Shown piece by piece: positions 1 to 8,568 of a stretch of 50,479 nucleotides of DNA. The DNA lies in contig CAJJBR010000076.1 in the NCBI GenBank assembly GCA_905182475.1, positions 1 to 50,479 on the forward strand, in the 5' to 3' direction. Within the stretch, counting starts at the first letter, position 1. Every line of letters begins with the position of its first letter. The translations under genes and the position numbers were made by a program. This stretch comes from Akkermansiaceae bacterium. Its GTDB lineage: Bacteria; Verrucomicrobiota; Verrucomicrobiia; Verrucomicrobiales; Akkermansiaceae. The notes below the pieces were generated by a model. That model saw only the letters and a list, made by a program, of their open reading frames with translations. It was not told where the DNA came from and made no database searches.

Positions 1-126
1 GAAAAACCAGATTATGATAAGACCGGTAGCAATCGCTGCAAACATACGTGCGAAGCTATTTCCCTCGAATTTGTTCTCACTCCCCTCTTGAAAAGGTGTT
101 GTCTGATTGTCGATTTTTCCTGCCAT
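1..126 (-). CDS. N-terminus of an unidentified membrane protein (cut by window edge)
   Basis: Reading the minus strand from an ATG at 126 gives 42 open codons to the window edge: a polar N-terminus of about 27 residues followed by a hydrophobic run (MFAAIATGLIIIWFF) that looks like the first transmembrane helix. The gene is divergent from the sugar transferase starting at 300, so the two would share the 174-base spacer. The upstream bases TAGGA abut the ATG, which is too close for an ideal ribosome site. The fragment is too short to name a family. Given the neighbours, a surface-polysaccharide role is possible, but that is only inference. Confidence 0.4.
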   Translation of the reverse strand, partial: MAGKIDNQTTPFQEGSENKFEGNSFARMFAAIATGLIIIWFF

Positions 127-261
127 TCCTACCAAATGATTCAGGAAGAAAGTTAGGCGTCGGCTTCGGACTGTCAACCCCCCATTGGCTTGGGAGCCGA
201 CCGGGCAGAAATCAAAGATTGCTGTTCCGGTAGATGAAATGCGAGAGTAGCTTACGGCAGA

Positions 262-281
262 GGCATGATCCTCATCATGCC
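262..281. promoter_or_regulatory. Perfect 8-bp inverted repeat before the sugar transferase
   Basis: GGCATGAT, a four-base loop CCTC, then ATCATGCC lie 18 bases before the ATG at 300. The dyad could be an operator or a small leader hairpin controlling the polysaccharide genes that follow. No T-run follows, so it is not a terminator. Function is inferred from position only. Confidence 0.35.
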
Positions 282-299
282 CAATTCGGCTAAAACCTT

Positions 300-1706
300 A
301 TGCAGACCTCGCGCAAAGACTCCTTTACCATCCAAGCAATCCAGATCACCGATGCGCTTCTGGTATGGTTTGCTTTTTATCTGGCAAGTCTTCTCCGGGG
401 ACCGATTCGCGACCTCGCGTCAATGTCCTCCGCAAACGACGAAAGCCTTACTGCCATGTCGTGGGTTCTTTATATCGCGGTTCCTTTCACGCCACTGGTA
501 TTAGAACGATTTGGATTTTACTCCCGAATGCGCAACAAACCAGCAAGATCCGTCGCATGGGAATTGATTCAAGGGATTACGACAATCTCCCTCACTATCG
601 CCGTTTTTGCGGTCTTCGCCCAAATTGAGGGGACGCGGAGGCTAATCCTAGGTATCGGCGCGATTTTAATTTTCCTCATTCTGTTTGCGCGAGTGCGTAT
701 AACCTCCTTGATTCTAGCCAACCGCAAACGAAAAGGGCTAGGAGGTGAGAGGGTCATCGTTGCTGGCTCCGAATTTGAGATTAAAGAGATGCTCGGGGAT
801 CTCGATGCGGAAGCAATTTCAGACTGGGAAATCGTGGATCGCTTCGACCTTACAAAAAGAACATCTGAAGAACTTCTTGAGGTTCTCAATAAAGAGTCGG
901 TCGGAAGAGTGATTTTTGCGACCAAGGGGATTGACTTCGAGAAGGTGGCAGAAGCCGTAGAAGTCTGCGAATTACAAGGTGTTGAAGCATGGATTACAGC
1001 GTCATTTATCCGCGCTCAAATCGCGAGACCAGTATTTGACTCGGTAGGATCCAAACCCATGCTTGTTCTGCGTTCCACACCGGAACTTTCTTGGGAACTG
1101 ATGGCCAAGGAATTGATTGATCGCATCGGCTCATTTGTCGGCATTCTATTCACATCGCCGCTTTGGCTGGTGGCCGCAATCGGGATCAAGATCGCAAGTC
1201 CCGGAGCTCCCGTATTATTCTCCCAAATGCGAGCTGGAAAATACGGCAAACCATTCAGAATGTGGAAATTTAGAACCATGGTTTCAAACGCGGAGGAGCT
1301 TTTAGAAAAAACAAAAAAAGAGCATGGCAACCAGATGGATGGACCAGTCTTCAAACTCGAGCGGGATCCTAGAATTTTTCCTTTCGGAGCCTTTCTTAGG
1401 AAGCTCAGTATCGACGAGTTGCCCCAACTCTTCAACGTCTTCGCTGGAGATATGAGCCTTGTTGGCCCTCGGCCATTGCCGCTCTACGAAGTCGAGGCGT
1501 TCGGGGACATTTCCCACCGGCGTAGGTTGAGCGTTAAACCTGGTATTACCTGCGAATGGCAGGCTGGAGGACGGAACAAGATCACGAGTTTCGAAGATTG
1601 GGTTGAGATGGATTTGAGATATATCGACAATTGGTCCCTCTGGCTGGACTGCCAGATACTTTTAAAAACAATACCCGCAGTGCTTTTTGCCAAAGGGGCA
1701 AAGTAG
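300..1706 (+). CDS. Exopolysaccharide polyprenyl-phosphate sugar transferase
   Basis: 468 residues. It should transfer a sugar-1-phosphate from a nucleotide sugar to undecaprenyl phosphate at the inner membrane, the first step in building a surface polysaccharide repeat unit. The N-terminal half has several hydrophobic helices (roughly residues 18-140) and a Rossmann-like region around 145-235, the CoA-binding-like fold of WbaP/WcaJ relatives. A further helix near 275-295 precedes the catalytic domain. The catalytic part carries KFRTM near residue 324 and DELPQLFNVFAGDMSLVGPRP from about 370, both hallmarks of the bacterial sugar transferase family. Length fits the polyisoprenyl-phosphate hexose-1-phosphate transferase group. 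The O-antigen ligase gene follows 25 bases later, so the two are probably cotranscribed. The sugar specificity cannot be read from sequence. Confidence 0.93.
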   Translation: MQTSRKDSFTIQAIQITDALLVWFAFYLASLLRGPIRDLASMSSANDESLTAMSWVLYIAVPFTPLVLERFGFYSRMRNKPARSVAWELIQGITTISLTIAVFAVFAQIEGTRRLILGIGAILIFLILFARVRITSLILANRKRKGLGGERVIVAGSEFEIKEMLGDLDAEAISDWEIVDRFDLTKRTSEELLEVLNKESVGRVIFATKGIDFEKVAEAVEVCELQGVEAWITASFIRAQIARPVFDSVGSKPMLVLRSTPELSWELMAKELIDRIGSFVGILFTSPLWLVAAIGIKIASPGAPVLFSQMRAGKYGKPFRMWKFRTMVSNAEELLEKTKKEHGNQMDGPVFKLERDPRIFPFGAFLRKLSIDELPQLFNVFAGDMSLVGPRPLPLYEVEAFGDISHRRRLSVKPGITCEWQAGGRNKITSFEDWVEMDLRYIDNWSLWLDCQILLKTIPAVLFAKGAK

Positions 1707-1731
1707 GGTGCAAGTTTTCCTCTGACTTGAA

Positions 1732-3948
1732 ATGGTTTACTTCGCATCAATCTTCTGGATCCTCGGATTTGTCCTTTCGGTCGTCATCGCGCCACAATTG
1801 CGCATTTGGACCTGGGGACCGACGATGATCTGCCTCGCGCTTTCCACCGGATTCTCGTTGTTTTCGATTCCCAAGGAGGAGAGAAACAAAGGAGATTTTA
1901 CGATCATTATTATCGGCGTTCTACTGGTCTTCTGGCTCATCATGCGGGCGAGCCTGTCGGATGTATGGGAACTCGCTTTATCCGACATCCTTCTGACCTG
2001 CATGGCGGCAAGCACATTCGTTACCTTCCGTGCTGTAGCCAGGTATCCTCAGGCACTGCGTGTAATTCAGGTGGGGCTATCCCTCGTCACTGTAGCGAGT
2101 ATTTACGTAGCCTACCGTCAGGTGACCACTCCAGGTTACTCACTTATTTTCCCCGATATCAAATCTCGTTGGGTTTCTGGTCTTTATGCCCACTACAGCT
2201 ATGGAGCTTCATTCTTCCTCACCGTTTCGTTGATTTTCTTCGGCTTCATATTTCAACCTGGGGAGAAAAAGATTTTGAGATGCGTTTTCACCCTATTGGC
2301 AGGGCTTAGCGCCCTGTGCGTTTTCTACACCAAGTCTCGGGGTGGCATTCTTGGATTTGCAGGTGGATTCTCGGTGCTAGTAATCTATCTTCTTTTGGCA
2401 GCAAAGAGGGACAACAGACGTTGGTTCGCTCCTGCGGTCATTGCGATTCCAATCATCCTCGGAGGTATTATCCTAGCCCTTGTGGTGGGATGGGAGAATG
2501 CACAGCAAAGCCGTTCCCAGGATTCCAGCCTCTCTGCGTTGTTCGACAATACAATCCGCTTTTACCTTCTAGCGATTGCCACTTCATGCTTCTTTCTCCA
2601 TCCGCTTCTGGGAGGAGGCGCGCGAAGCTTCAGTTGGGAATCTTTCAGATTCTGGGACTACGATTCCATGGGGCCAGGAAGTAATAAACCAGAGCATGTC
2701 CACAACGAACTGCTACAGACATTCGTGGAATACGGGGCGATCGGTGGATTCCTGCTTTTGGCGTTTCTTCTGATTGCAGTAATCATCGCGACGTTCAGGG
2801 TCATTTCGAAATCCCCACGACCAGAGTCAATGCGGATGGATGGTTGGCGCATCGGCGGAATTGCGGGATTTGCAGGGCTCTTTATACAATCCAATTTCGA
2901 AGGGATTTTCCGCATTCCTCCAGGAGCCATTCTACTTGCGCTTTGTATTGCTGCCGCCTGCTCGACCTCGCAAGCCACAAACGATTCACCAAATTCCGGG
3001 AAACCTTGGTTTGTTATGAGCCTACTGTCATTGGTCGGTCTTTTTTCAATCAGCCTCCTTGGCTACTCGGGTGTCAAAGGAACCAGGACGTCAATCATTC
3101 TTTGGAACAGCTTCTTTGGATTCACCCCCCTTGGTAAAGAAGCCAAAATTGATGCTGTTTCTAATGCAATCGAGATATGGCCTCTATTTTCACTCTATCA
3201 GCACCGAGCAATCCTCTACCAGCAGGCGTCTTCGACCGCTAGCGATCCCAAGATTGCCCAGGACTTTCTCAAATTATCGCTCAACGACTTTAGTCGAGCC
3301 TCTGTGCTCCATCCCTACGATCCCACATCCTCGCTAGGAGAAGCTACGCTTTTGGGTATACTTGGCAGGGAATCGGAAGCAGAGACGGAATTCTCGAGGG
3401 CAATCCGTCTCCAGGGAGGAATGGAAGCGGGTTTCAAATCGCATCTCAGTTTTGCAAAATACCTTAACCGGAAAGGCCTGAACCAATTCTCTCGCGGTCA
3501 ACATTCGGAAGCCTTGGTTACGTTCGAGCTTGCCTATCACCATATCAGCAAAGCTTTCGAAACATCTTGGCTCATCAGGAACGATCAAAAAAACCATGGA
3601 CTGAGAATAGCAATTATTCAGAATTTCGCGCAAGCTCTGGAAGAATCGGGCGAATACCGGCGGGCAATGGGGCTATACGATCTCAGTGTAAAACTTCCAT
3701 ATGGCACTAGCTCCCATTACCGGGCGGCGGTTCTATACGGCGATCTGGCGGTTGAAACATGGTCCGAGCGCAATGGAGCGGATGCGTTGGCTCTCTTTCT
3801 GAAAGCAAAGCAAAGGTTACGTGCTGCAAGAGTCCTCCCGCAGGGTGTCTCGGAGAAAAAACGTGTAGAATGGTCTGCCTATCTCGATCAATCAATTCGT
3901 TACTTGCAAGCTGCGAAATTCAAACCTTCCGAAAAGGTAGACTTCTGA
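1732..3948 (+). CDS. O-antigen ligase/polymerase family protein with C-terminal TPR region
   Basis: 738 residues. The first 430 or so contain about 11-12 hydrophobic helices with the Wzy_C/WaaL-type periplasmic loop. The segment around residues 305-330 includes PEHVHNELLQTFVEYG, whose His-x2-Glu pattern is typical of ligases and polymerases that join polysaccharide units to a lipid or protein acceptor. After the last helix (near 435) comes a soluble tail of about 300 residues with TPR-like helical pairs (for example DFSRASVLHPYDPTSSLGEA and the LALFLKAKQRLR segment). This two-part build is known in Wzy-family proteins of several phyla, where the tail probably contacts partners. It lies 25 bases after the sugar transferase. 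Whether it polymerises or ligates cannot be decided here. Confidence 0.85.
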   Translation: MVYFASIFWILGFVLSVVIAPQLRIWTWGPTMICLALSTGFSLFSIPKEERNKGDFTIIIIGVLLVFWLIMRASLSDVWELALSDILLTCMAASTFVTFRAVARYPQALRVIQVGLSLVTVASIYVAYRQVTTPGYSLIFPDIKSRWVSGLYAHYSYGASFFLTVSLIFFGFIFQPGEKKILRCVFTLLAGLSALCVFYTKSRGGILGFAGGFSVLVIYLLLAAKRDNRRWFAPAVIAIPIILGGIILALVVGWENAQQSRSQDSSLSALFDNTIRFYLLAIATSCFFLHPLLGGGARSFSWESFRFWDYDSMGPGSNKPEHVHNELLQTFVEYGAIGGFLLLAFLLIAVIIATFRVISKSPRPESMRMDGWRIGGIAGFAGLFIQSNFEGIFRIPPGAILLALCIAAACSTSQATNDSPNSGKPWFVMSLLSLVGLFSISLLGYSGVKGTRTSIILWNSFFGFTPLGKEAKIDAVSNAIEIWPLFSLYQHRAILYQQASSTASDPKIAQDFLKLSLNDFSRASVLHPYDPTSSLGEATLLGILGRESEAETEFSRAIRLQGGMEAGFKSHLSFAKYLNRKGLNQFSRGQHSEALVTFELAYHHISKAFETSWLIRNDQKNHGLRIAIIQNFAQALEESGEYRRAMGLYDLSVKLPYGTSSHYRAAVLYGDLAVETWSERNGADALALFLKAKQRLRAARVLPQGVSEKKRVEWSAYLDQSIRYLQAAKFKPSEKVDF

Positions 3949-4047
3949 TTCCTCGTATTGCCCGTCTTCGCCAGTTCACCTAAATCCCACTCTTTCAACG
4001 CAAAGTGTTGCCGTGTCCACCGACTCAGTCAACAATCCCCCCCGTTC

Positions 4048-4974
4048 ATGAAAATCATCAGTGGAACCGCCCACCGCGCGCTCGCAGAAAAAATTGCTGA
4101 AACACTCGGCCAGCCCCTTGCAGACGTGCAGGTGGATGCCTTTCCCGACGGGGAGACTGCCGTAAAAATCAACGAAAACGTGAGGGGCGAGGATGTGTTT
4201 ATCATCCAGCCTTCTTGCCCTCCTACGAACCACAACATCATGGAGCTATTGATCCTGGTGGATGCAGCCCGCCGGGCGAGCGCCGAACGGATCACCGCTG
4301 TGATGCCTTTCTTCGGATATGCCAGGCAGGATAGGAAAGACCAGCCGCGCGTGCCAATCACCGCAAAGCTTGTCGCAAACCTTCTCACTTCCGCCGGTGT
4401 GAACCGCGTGCTGACCATGGATCTCCACGCCCCGCAGATCCAAGGATTCTTCGACATCCCCGTCGATCACCTCTACGCAAAGCCCGTCCTCATCGGCTAC
4501 CTCCGCGAGCGCCATCCGGATACTTCCAATCTTACCGTCGTCTCCCCAGATGTGGGTGGTGTAAAAATGGCTCGTGCCTATGCGGACGCCCTTGGTGCCG
4601 AACTCGCAATCGTCGCCAAACATCGCATTTCCGCTACCCGTGTGGAGGCGATGAACGTCATTGGTGACGTCAAGGATAGAGATGTGCTACTTGTCGATGA
4701 CATGACGGAAACCGCAGGTACCCTAGTTTCCGCAGCCGATATTCTTCACAAGCACGGAGCAAAACGCATCTTCGCGGGAGTGTCCCACGCCATCATTGGA
4801 GAAATGGCGCACGATAGGCTCAAGACTTCCAAGATCGAGGAGCTTATCACCACAGATTCCGTGCCCCAGGCCTTCGGCCCCAAGATTCAGGCAGTATCCA
4901 TCGCCCCTCTCATGGGCGAGGCCATCCGCCGTATCAACGGCGGCCAGTCCGTTACCTCCCTCTTCAGCGTCTGA
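4048..4974 (+). CDS. prs: Ribose-phosphate pyrophosphokinase (PRPP synthetase)
   Basis: 308 residues from the ATG at 4048. An upstream start at 3958 would add 30 residues unlike any family member. The enzyme makes phosphoribosyl pyrophosphate from ribose 5-phosphate and ATP for nucleotide, His and Trp synthesis. Visible motifs are FPDGE in the N-terminal domain, PFFGYARQDRK (the ATP-binding flexible loop), DLHAPQIQGFF, VSPDVGGVKMAR, and the PRPP loop VDDMTETAGTL. The loop normally reads DDMIDTAGT, so the Ile-Asp to Thr-Glu change is mildly unusual, but the acidic pair that binds ribose phosphate is kept. A strong terminator follows, so it ends its transcript. In this window hisG, which consumes PRPP, lies far away. 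Confidence 0.95.
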   Translation: MKIISGTAHRALAEKIAETLGQPLADVQVDAFPDGETAVKINENVRGEDVFIIQPSCPPTNHNIMELLILVDAARRASAERITAVMPFFGYARQDRKDQPRVPITAKLVANLLTSAGVNRVLTMDLHAPQIQGFFDIPVDHLYAKPVLIGYLRERHPDTSNLTVVSPDVGGVKMARAYADALGAELAIVAKHRISATRVEAMNVIGDVKDRDVLLVDDMTETAGTLVSAADILHKHGAKRIFAGVSHAIIGEMAHDRLKTSKIEELITTDSVPQAFGPKIQAVSIAPLMGEAIRRINGGQSVTSLFSV

Positions 4975-4995
4975 GTTCCAATATTTTCTCGAAAA

Positions 4996-5032
4996 AAAAG
5001 CGCGGCAACCATTTTTGGTTTCCGCGCTTTTT
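4996..5032 (+). terminator. Rho-independent terminator of prs
   Basis: Arms AAAAGCGCGG (4996-5005) and CCGCGCTTTT (5022-5031) pair, with an inner AACC/GGTT extension and a short T-rich loop. The 3' arm runs into TTTTT. The hairpin begins about 20 bases after the prs stop. The A-run on the 5' side makes it potentially bidirectional. Confidence 0.85.
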
Positions 5033-5090
5033 CATTTTCCAAACTCCCGGCCTACAACATGCTTTCCCACAACCACAGCCCTCTTCCTTG

Positions 5091-5115
5091 AGGTTTAAAG
5101 TTTAAAATTTAAAGT
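5091..5115 (+). repeat. TTTAAA-word dispersed repeat before ppc
   Basis: An AT-only run of GTTTAAAG / TTTAAAATTTAAAGTT words ends 5 bases before the ppc ATG. The left flank CTTGAGG and the words recur before 13460, near 16310-16340 and around 18194-18272. These are short dispersed intergenic repeats rather than a promoter of recognisable shape. Confidence 0.6.
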
Positions 5116-5120
5116 TCCCC

Positions 5121-7862
5121 ATGACATCCACCCGCGAACAGCTCCGCATCGAAGGTTTCGACCTCATCGACGAACGTCTCTCTTACCTCCTCGGCTGTCT
5201 TGAAGACGCACTGGCAAGCGCCGGCGAAACCGAGCTCCTTCCATTCATGCCTTGGTCGGGAAAAGCCCCTGCCACCAACGCGACTCCACCAGAGGGACTA
5301 CCCAAGCTCTACTCGATCGGCTTCCAGCTCCTCAACATGGTCGAGGAACGCGTGGCAGCTGAGATCCGGCGCGAACGTGAAAAATCCCTTGGGGCCGATT
5401 CCATCCGCGGCCTCTGGCCACAGGCACTTCGCGATCTCCAAGCCATCGGTCTCGACCCAAAACAAATTCTCGCAGTCCTCGAAGACGTCCATGTCGAGCC
5501 TGTGCTGACCGCCCATCCCACCGAGGCCAAACGCGAATCAGTCCGCGCCCGCCAACGCGGTCTCTATGAGGAAATGGTGCGCAATGAATACCCGAAATAC
5601 ACGGATCGTGAAAAGCGCCGCATTCGTGAACGCGTCGTTACCAACTTGGAAACGCTTTGGCTGACCGCCGAAATCCACCTCGTTCGCCCAGATATCAATT
5701 CCGAGCTGCGCAACGCAATCCACTACCTCCGCGACCTTTTTCCAACCGCCATCAACCGGCTCGACCTCCACTTCACCGAGGCATGGCGCGATGCCGGGCT
5801 CCCACTGAATCTCCTGCGCTCTGCCGGAAACATCCCAAGACTATCCTTCGGTTCATGGATAGGCGGCGACCGTGATGGTCACCCGCTTGTCACCCCGGAC
5901 ATAACGGAAACCAGCCTGGCAAAACTTCGCACCGCCGCACTCCAGCTCTTGGAAAAAGAGATGGACGGCCTTTCCGCGCAACTCACCATTTCCCGGCACT
6001 TGGCCGATGTTCCTGAAGAGCTTCAGGAGCGAATAGACGAGCTCGCTTTCATCATGGCAGCCGAAAAGGACGTGAAGCAAATTCTCGATCGTCAGTCAGA
6101 GGAGCCGTGGCGGCAGCTCGCCAGCCTCATTGCGGTAGTTCTACGTGAGCAAGCAAACGGGAAAGCGGGGTACACCAGCACCGCAGAGCTGACCGAGGAT
6201 CTTGACCTCATTTCGCGCACACTCGATGCAGCAGGCTGCCACCTTCTCGAGGAGCAGGCAATCCGCCCGGTAAGGCACAAGATCGAGATTTTCGGCTTCC
6301 ACCTAGCGACCCTCGATGTCCGGCAAAACTCCGAATTCCACGATAACGCGATAGCCGAAATCCTAACCGCAGCAGGTATTACTGACGGAAAAAATTTCCC
6401 AAATTGGCCGGAGGAAAAACGTTTAAAATTTCTCAACGAAGAGCTCAAATCCCAGCGCCCCTTCCTACACGATGGAGCACGCATCGGCGAATACGCTGAC
6501 AACGTCCTCGATACTTACCGAGTCCTTATCCGCCACTGGAAGGCATCCGGAAAGGCTGGGCTCGGCTCACTCATCGTCTCGATGACACGCCAGTTCTCCG
6601 ACCTACTTTCCGTCTATCTGCTAGCTCGCGAGGCCGGGCTGATGAGTAATTTACCGGAGGGAATGAGCTGCCCGTTACCCGTTGTCCCACTATTCGAAAC
6701 GATGGACGACCTTCACAATTCTCCGGGCATACTCGCAGCGTTTCTCGATCACCCGCTCACCGCCCGTTCCCTCGCAACATCGGAAAAACCCGAGCAGCAG
6801 ATCATGCTCGGTTACTCGGATTCCAACAAAGATTGCGGCATCCTCGCCGCCCAAGTCGCCCTACAGCGAGCGCAAACGGCTCTGACTAAAGTGGGGCAGG
6901 AAAAATCCGTGAAACTCTGTTTTTTCCACGGCCGTGGAGGCACGATTTCCCGCGGAGCTGGCCCTACCCATTGGTTCATGGCCGCCCTCCCCCACGGTGC
7001 CATGTCCGGTGCTTTCCGGATGACAGAGCAGGGTGAAACCATCGCCCAAAAATACGCGAACCTCGCAAGCGCCACCTACAATCTGGAACTCCTCCTCGCC
7101 GGCGCGGCAATCAATACCGCCCGCCACCGCCACCTCGAGGAAACGCCGGATCCTGCAGAGCGTTTTCTCGATATCCTTTCCTCATCCAGCCAGAAATCTT
7201 ATCAAGGCTTACTGCATTCCGAAGGCTTTATCGAGTTCTACCGCCAAGCGACGCCTATCGACGCCCTCGAAAACGCCCGCATTGGCTCTCGACCAGCCCG
7301 CCGGACAGGCAAAAAATCCCACTCCATTTCCGATCTCCGCGCAATTCCATGGGTATTCTCTTGGACACAGGCACGCTATTATCTTCCCGGCTGGTTCGGA
7401 GTTGGCACAGCCCTTTCCGAACTGAAAAAATCCTCTCCTGAAGATTTTTCTGCACTGAAAGAGGCTCTCGAAAAATCCACCTTCCTCGCCTACGTCCTCA
7501 CCAACGTCGAAACCAACCTCACCTCCGCGAACCTCGATCTCATGCAAGCCTACGCCGGGCTAGTCACCGACCATGGTATCCGGGCGACCTTCACGAAAAC
7601 CATCACGGAAGAATTTAAACTCACCCGCGACCTCCTCACCGAGCTATTCAACGGATCGATGGCAGACCGCCGTCCGCGCATGGCCAAAACCCTGGCAATC
7701 CGAGAAGCCCCGCTACAAGTCCTCCATCACCAGCAGATCGAACTCCTCAAGGAATGGCGCGCCCATGTGGAAAAAGAAAATCAAACCGCCGCAGACGCAC
7801 TCCTACCGAAGCTCCTGCTTTCCATCAACGCCATTGCTTCGGGACTGCGGACGACGGGGTGA
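5121..7862 (+). CDS. ppc: Phosphoenolpyruvate carboxylase
   Basis: 913 residues, normal for the bacterial enzyme, which carboxylates PEP to oxaloacetate to refill the TCA cycle. Diagnostic sequences are all present: VLTAHPTEAKRESV near residue 130 (catalytic His), GSWIGGDRDGHP near 246, LGYSDSNKDCGILAAQ near 565, and the mobile catalytic loop FFHGRGGTISRGAGPTH near 600. The C-terminus ends GLRTTG, close to the canonical RNTG that helps form the active site and inhibitor pocket. The start is the ATG directly after the AT-rich repeat. The gene appears monocistronic: a terminator lies upstream and a palindrome follows, and the next genes are convergent. Confidence 0.97.
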   Translation: MTSTREQLRIEGFDLIDERLSYLLGCLEDALASAGETELLPFMPWSGKAPATNATPPEGLPKLYSIGFQLLNMVEERVAAEIRREREKSLGADSIRGLWPQALRDLQAIGLDPKQILAVLEDVHVEPVLTAHPTEAKRESVRARQRGLYEEMVRNEYPKYTDREKRRIRERVVTNLETLWLTAEIHLVRPDINSELRNAIHYLRDLFPTAINRLDLHFTEAWRDAGLPLNLLRSAGNIPRLSFGSWIGGDRDGHPLVTPDITETSLAKLRTAALQLLEKEMDGLSAQLTISRHLADVPEELQERIDELAFIMAAEKDVKQILDRQSEEPWRQLASLIAVVLREQANGKAGYTSTAELTEDLDLISRTLDAAGCHLLEEQAIRPVRHKIEIFGFHLATLDVRQNSEFHDNAIAEILTAAGITDGKNFPNWPEEKRLKFLNEELKSQRPFLHDGARIGEYADNVLDTYRVLIRHWKASGKAGLGSLIVSMTRQFSDLLSVYLLAREAGLMSNLPEGMSCPLPVVPLFETMDDLHNSPGILAAFLDHPLTARSLATSEKPEQQIMLGYSDSNKDCGILAAQVALQRAQTALTKVGQEKSVKLCFFHGRGGTISRGAGPTHWFMAALPHGAMSGAFRMTEQGETIAQKYANLASATYNLELLLAGAAINTARHRHLEETPDPAERFLDILSSSSQKSYQGLLHSEGFIEFYRQATPIDALENARIGSRPARRTGKKSHSISDLRAIPWVFSWTQARYYLPGWFGVGTALSELKKSSPEDFSALKEALEKSTFLAYVLTNVETNLTSANLDLMQAYAGLVTDHGIRATFTKTITEEFKLTRDLLTELFNGSMADRRPRMAKTLAIREAPLQVLHHQQIELLKEWRAHVEKENQTAADALLPKLLLSINAIASGLRTTG

Positions 7863-7875
7863 CCAAGGAGCGGCA

Positions 7876-7929
7876 AACGCTGGTCCGCCACGGGTTCCGG
7901 GCTTATGCTACGGGTGGCGAACCAGCGTT
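7876..7929. repeat. REP-like palindrome between convergent ppc and toxin genes
   Basis: AACGCTGGT (7876-7884) pairs perfectly with ACCAGCGTT (7921-7929). CCGCCAC (7885-7891) pairs with most of GTGGCGA (7914-7920), with one mismatch. The loop is 22 bases. The element sits 13 bases after the ppc stop and 14 before the toxin stop on the other strand, where it could stop both transcripts although there is no T-run. It resembles a REP-type palindrome. Confidence 0.55.
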
Positions 7930-7943
7930 CGCCCCGGCTTGAC

Positions 7944-8210
7944 CTAGTCCCCATAATGCGTCCACATTCGGAGAATGAGGACTTTGTTTTCCTCGAGGAA
8001 AACTTCGTAAATGATGCGATGCTGGAGATTGATTCGGCGGGAATAGCAGCCCGCGAGATCACCTGTTAGCGATTCGTAGCGGGGCGGGGTTTGGAACGGG
8101 TCTTGCGCCAGAATTTCCAACAGCTCCTGAGCTTGTCTTTTCAGATTACTGCGAGCCAGTTTCTGGGCGTCCTTCTTTGCATGCCGGGAATAGACGATCT
8201 GATACACCAA
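7944..8210 (-). CDS. Txe/YoeB-family mRNA interferase toxin
   Basis: 88 residues, the usual size for YoeB. These toxins bind the ribosome A site and cut mRNA. The C-terminal half matches the family: YESLTGDLAGCYSRRINLQH, IIYEV and the terminal WTHYGD, placing the catalytic Arg, His and Tyr where YoeB has them. The gene starts one base after the stop of the antitoxin gene, the standard antitoxin-first order, and would be neutralised by it. It is convergent with ppc. The call as Txe/YoeB rather than another RelE branch rests on the RRIN..H and THY motifs. Confidence 0.9.
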   Translation of the reverse strand: MVYQIVYSRHAKKDAQKLARSNLKRQAQELLEILAQDPFQTPPRYESLTGDLAGCYSRRINLQHRIIYEVFLEENKVLILRMWTHYGD

Positions 8211-8211
8211 G

Positions 8212-8454
8212 TTACCAATCGAGAGTTTCCGATGCTTCAGCCAGCCCTTCCTTCCGGGCTGTCTTGATGGAGTCCACTAGGCCGGGGATGGAGTGGATGA
8301 AAAGTGTCTCGCGGATGGAGCGCCAGTCTTCCTCTGAGATCAGGACTGCGTTCCCGCGTTTCCCGGTGATCTGGATAGGCTCGTGGGATTGCCTCGCCTC
8401 ATCAATCAGCGAGTAGAGTCTGCCTCGGGCGTCGGTGGCGGTGACGGTCGTCAT
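8212..8454 (-). CDS. YefM/Phd-family antitoxin
   Basis: 80 residues from the ATG at 8454 (MTTVTATDARGRLYSLIDEA), the classic YefM beginning. A TTG start at 8490 would add 12 residues, but that TTG is part of the TTGACA promoter element, so the shorter form is preferred. The N-terminal region (about 1-55: ITGKRGNAVLISEEDWRSI) forms the DNA-binding dimer fold. The C-terminal tail ending EASETLDW should wrap the toxin. It precedes the toxin by one base, making a two-gene operon that is expected to repress itself. Confidence 0.9.
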   Translation of the reverse strand: MTTVTATDARGRLYSLIDEARQSHEPIQITGKRGNAVLISEEDWRSIRETLFIHSIPGLVDSIKTARKEGLAEASETLDW

Positions 8455-8460
8455 TACGGG

Positions 8461-8490
8461 ATAACGTGCGTTAAAACGATCGTATGTCAA
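8461..8490 (-). promoter_or_regulatory. Promoter of the YefM/YoeB module
   Basis: On the minus strand a perfect -35 box TTGACA (8485-8490) is followed after 18 bases by CGTTAT (8461-8466), a weak -10. The ATG begins only 6 bases further on, so the transcript would start at or next to the start codon (leaderless). The spacer contains the palindrome CGATCG, a possible part of the operator. Confidence 0.5.
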
Positions 8491-8501
8491 GAAAGGACTA
8501 G

Positions 8502-8567
8502 ATTCTGCTGCCCGGTGCCTTGGGAAATAGCAGGGCTAGTTGGGCAGCAGAATGCAGCCCCTCCTTG
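8502..8567. repeat. Palindromic repeat, copy 1 (half-size)
   Basis: ATTCTGCTGCCC (8502-8513) and GGGCAGCAGAAT (8542-8553) form a perfect 12-bp inverted repeat around a GGTGCCTTGGGAAAT-type loop, followed by TGCAGCCCCTCCTTG. The same order of blocks occurs at 22130-22209, 13.6 kb away, where the outer block is present on both sides. It lies between the antitoxin promoter and the stop of the gene at 8569. Confidence 0.75.
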
Positions 8568-8568
8568 A

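Noticed and set aside
48..233. 61-codon plus-strand frame at the left edge
   Set aside because: It lies opposite the membrane protein start and in the promoter region; Arg/Ser-rich with no feature.
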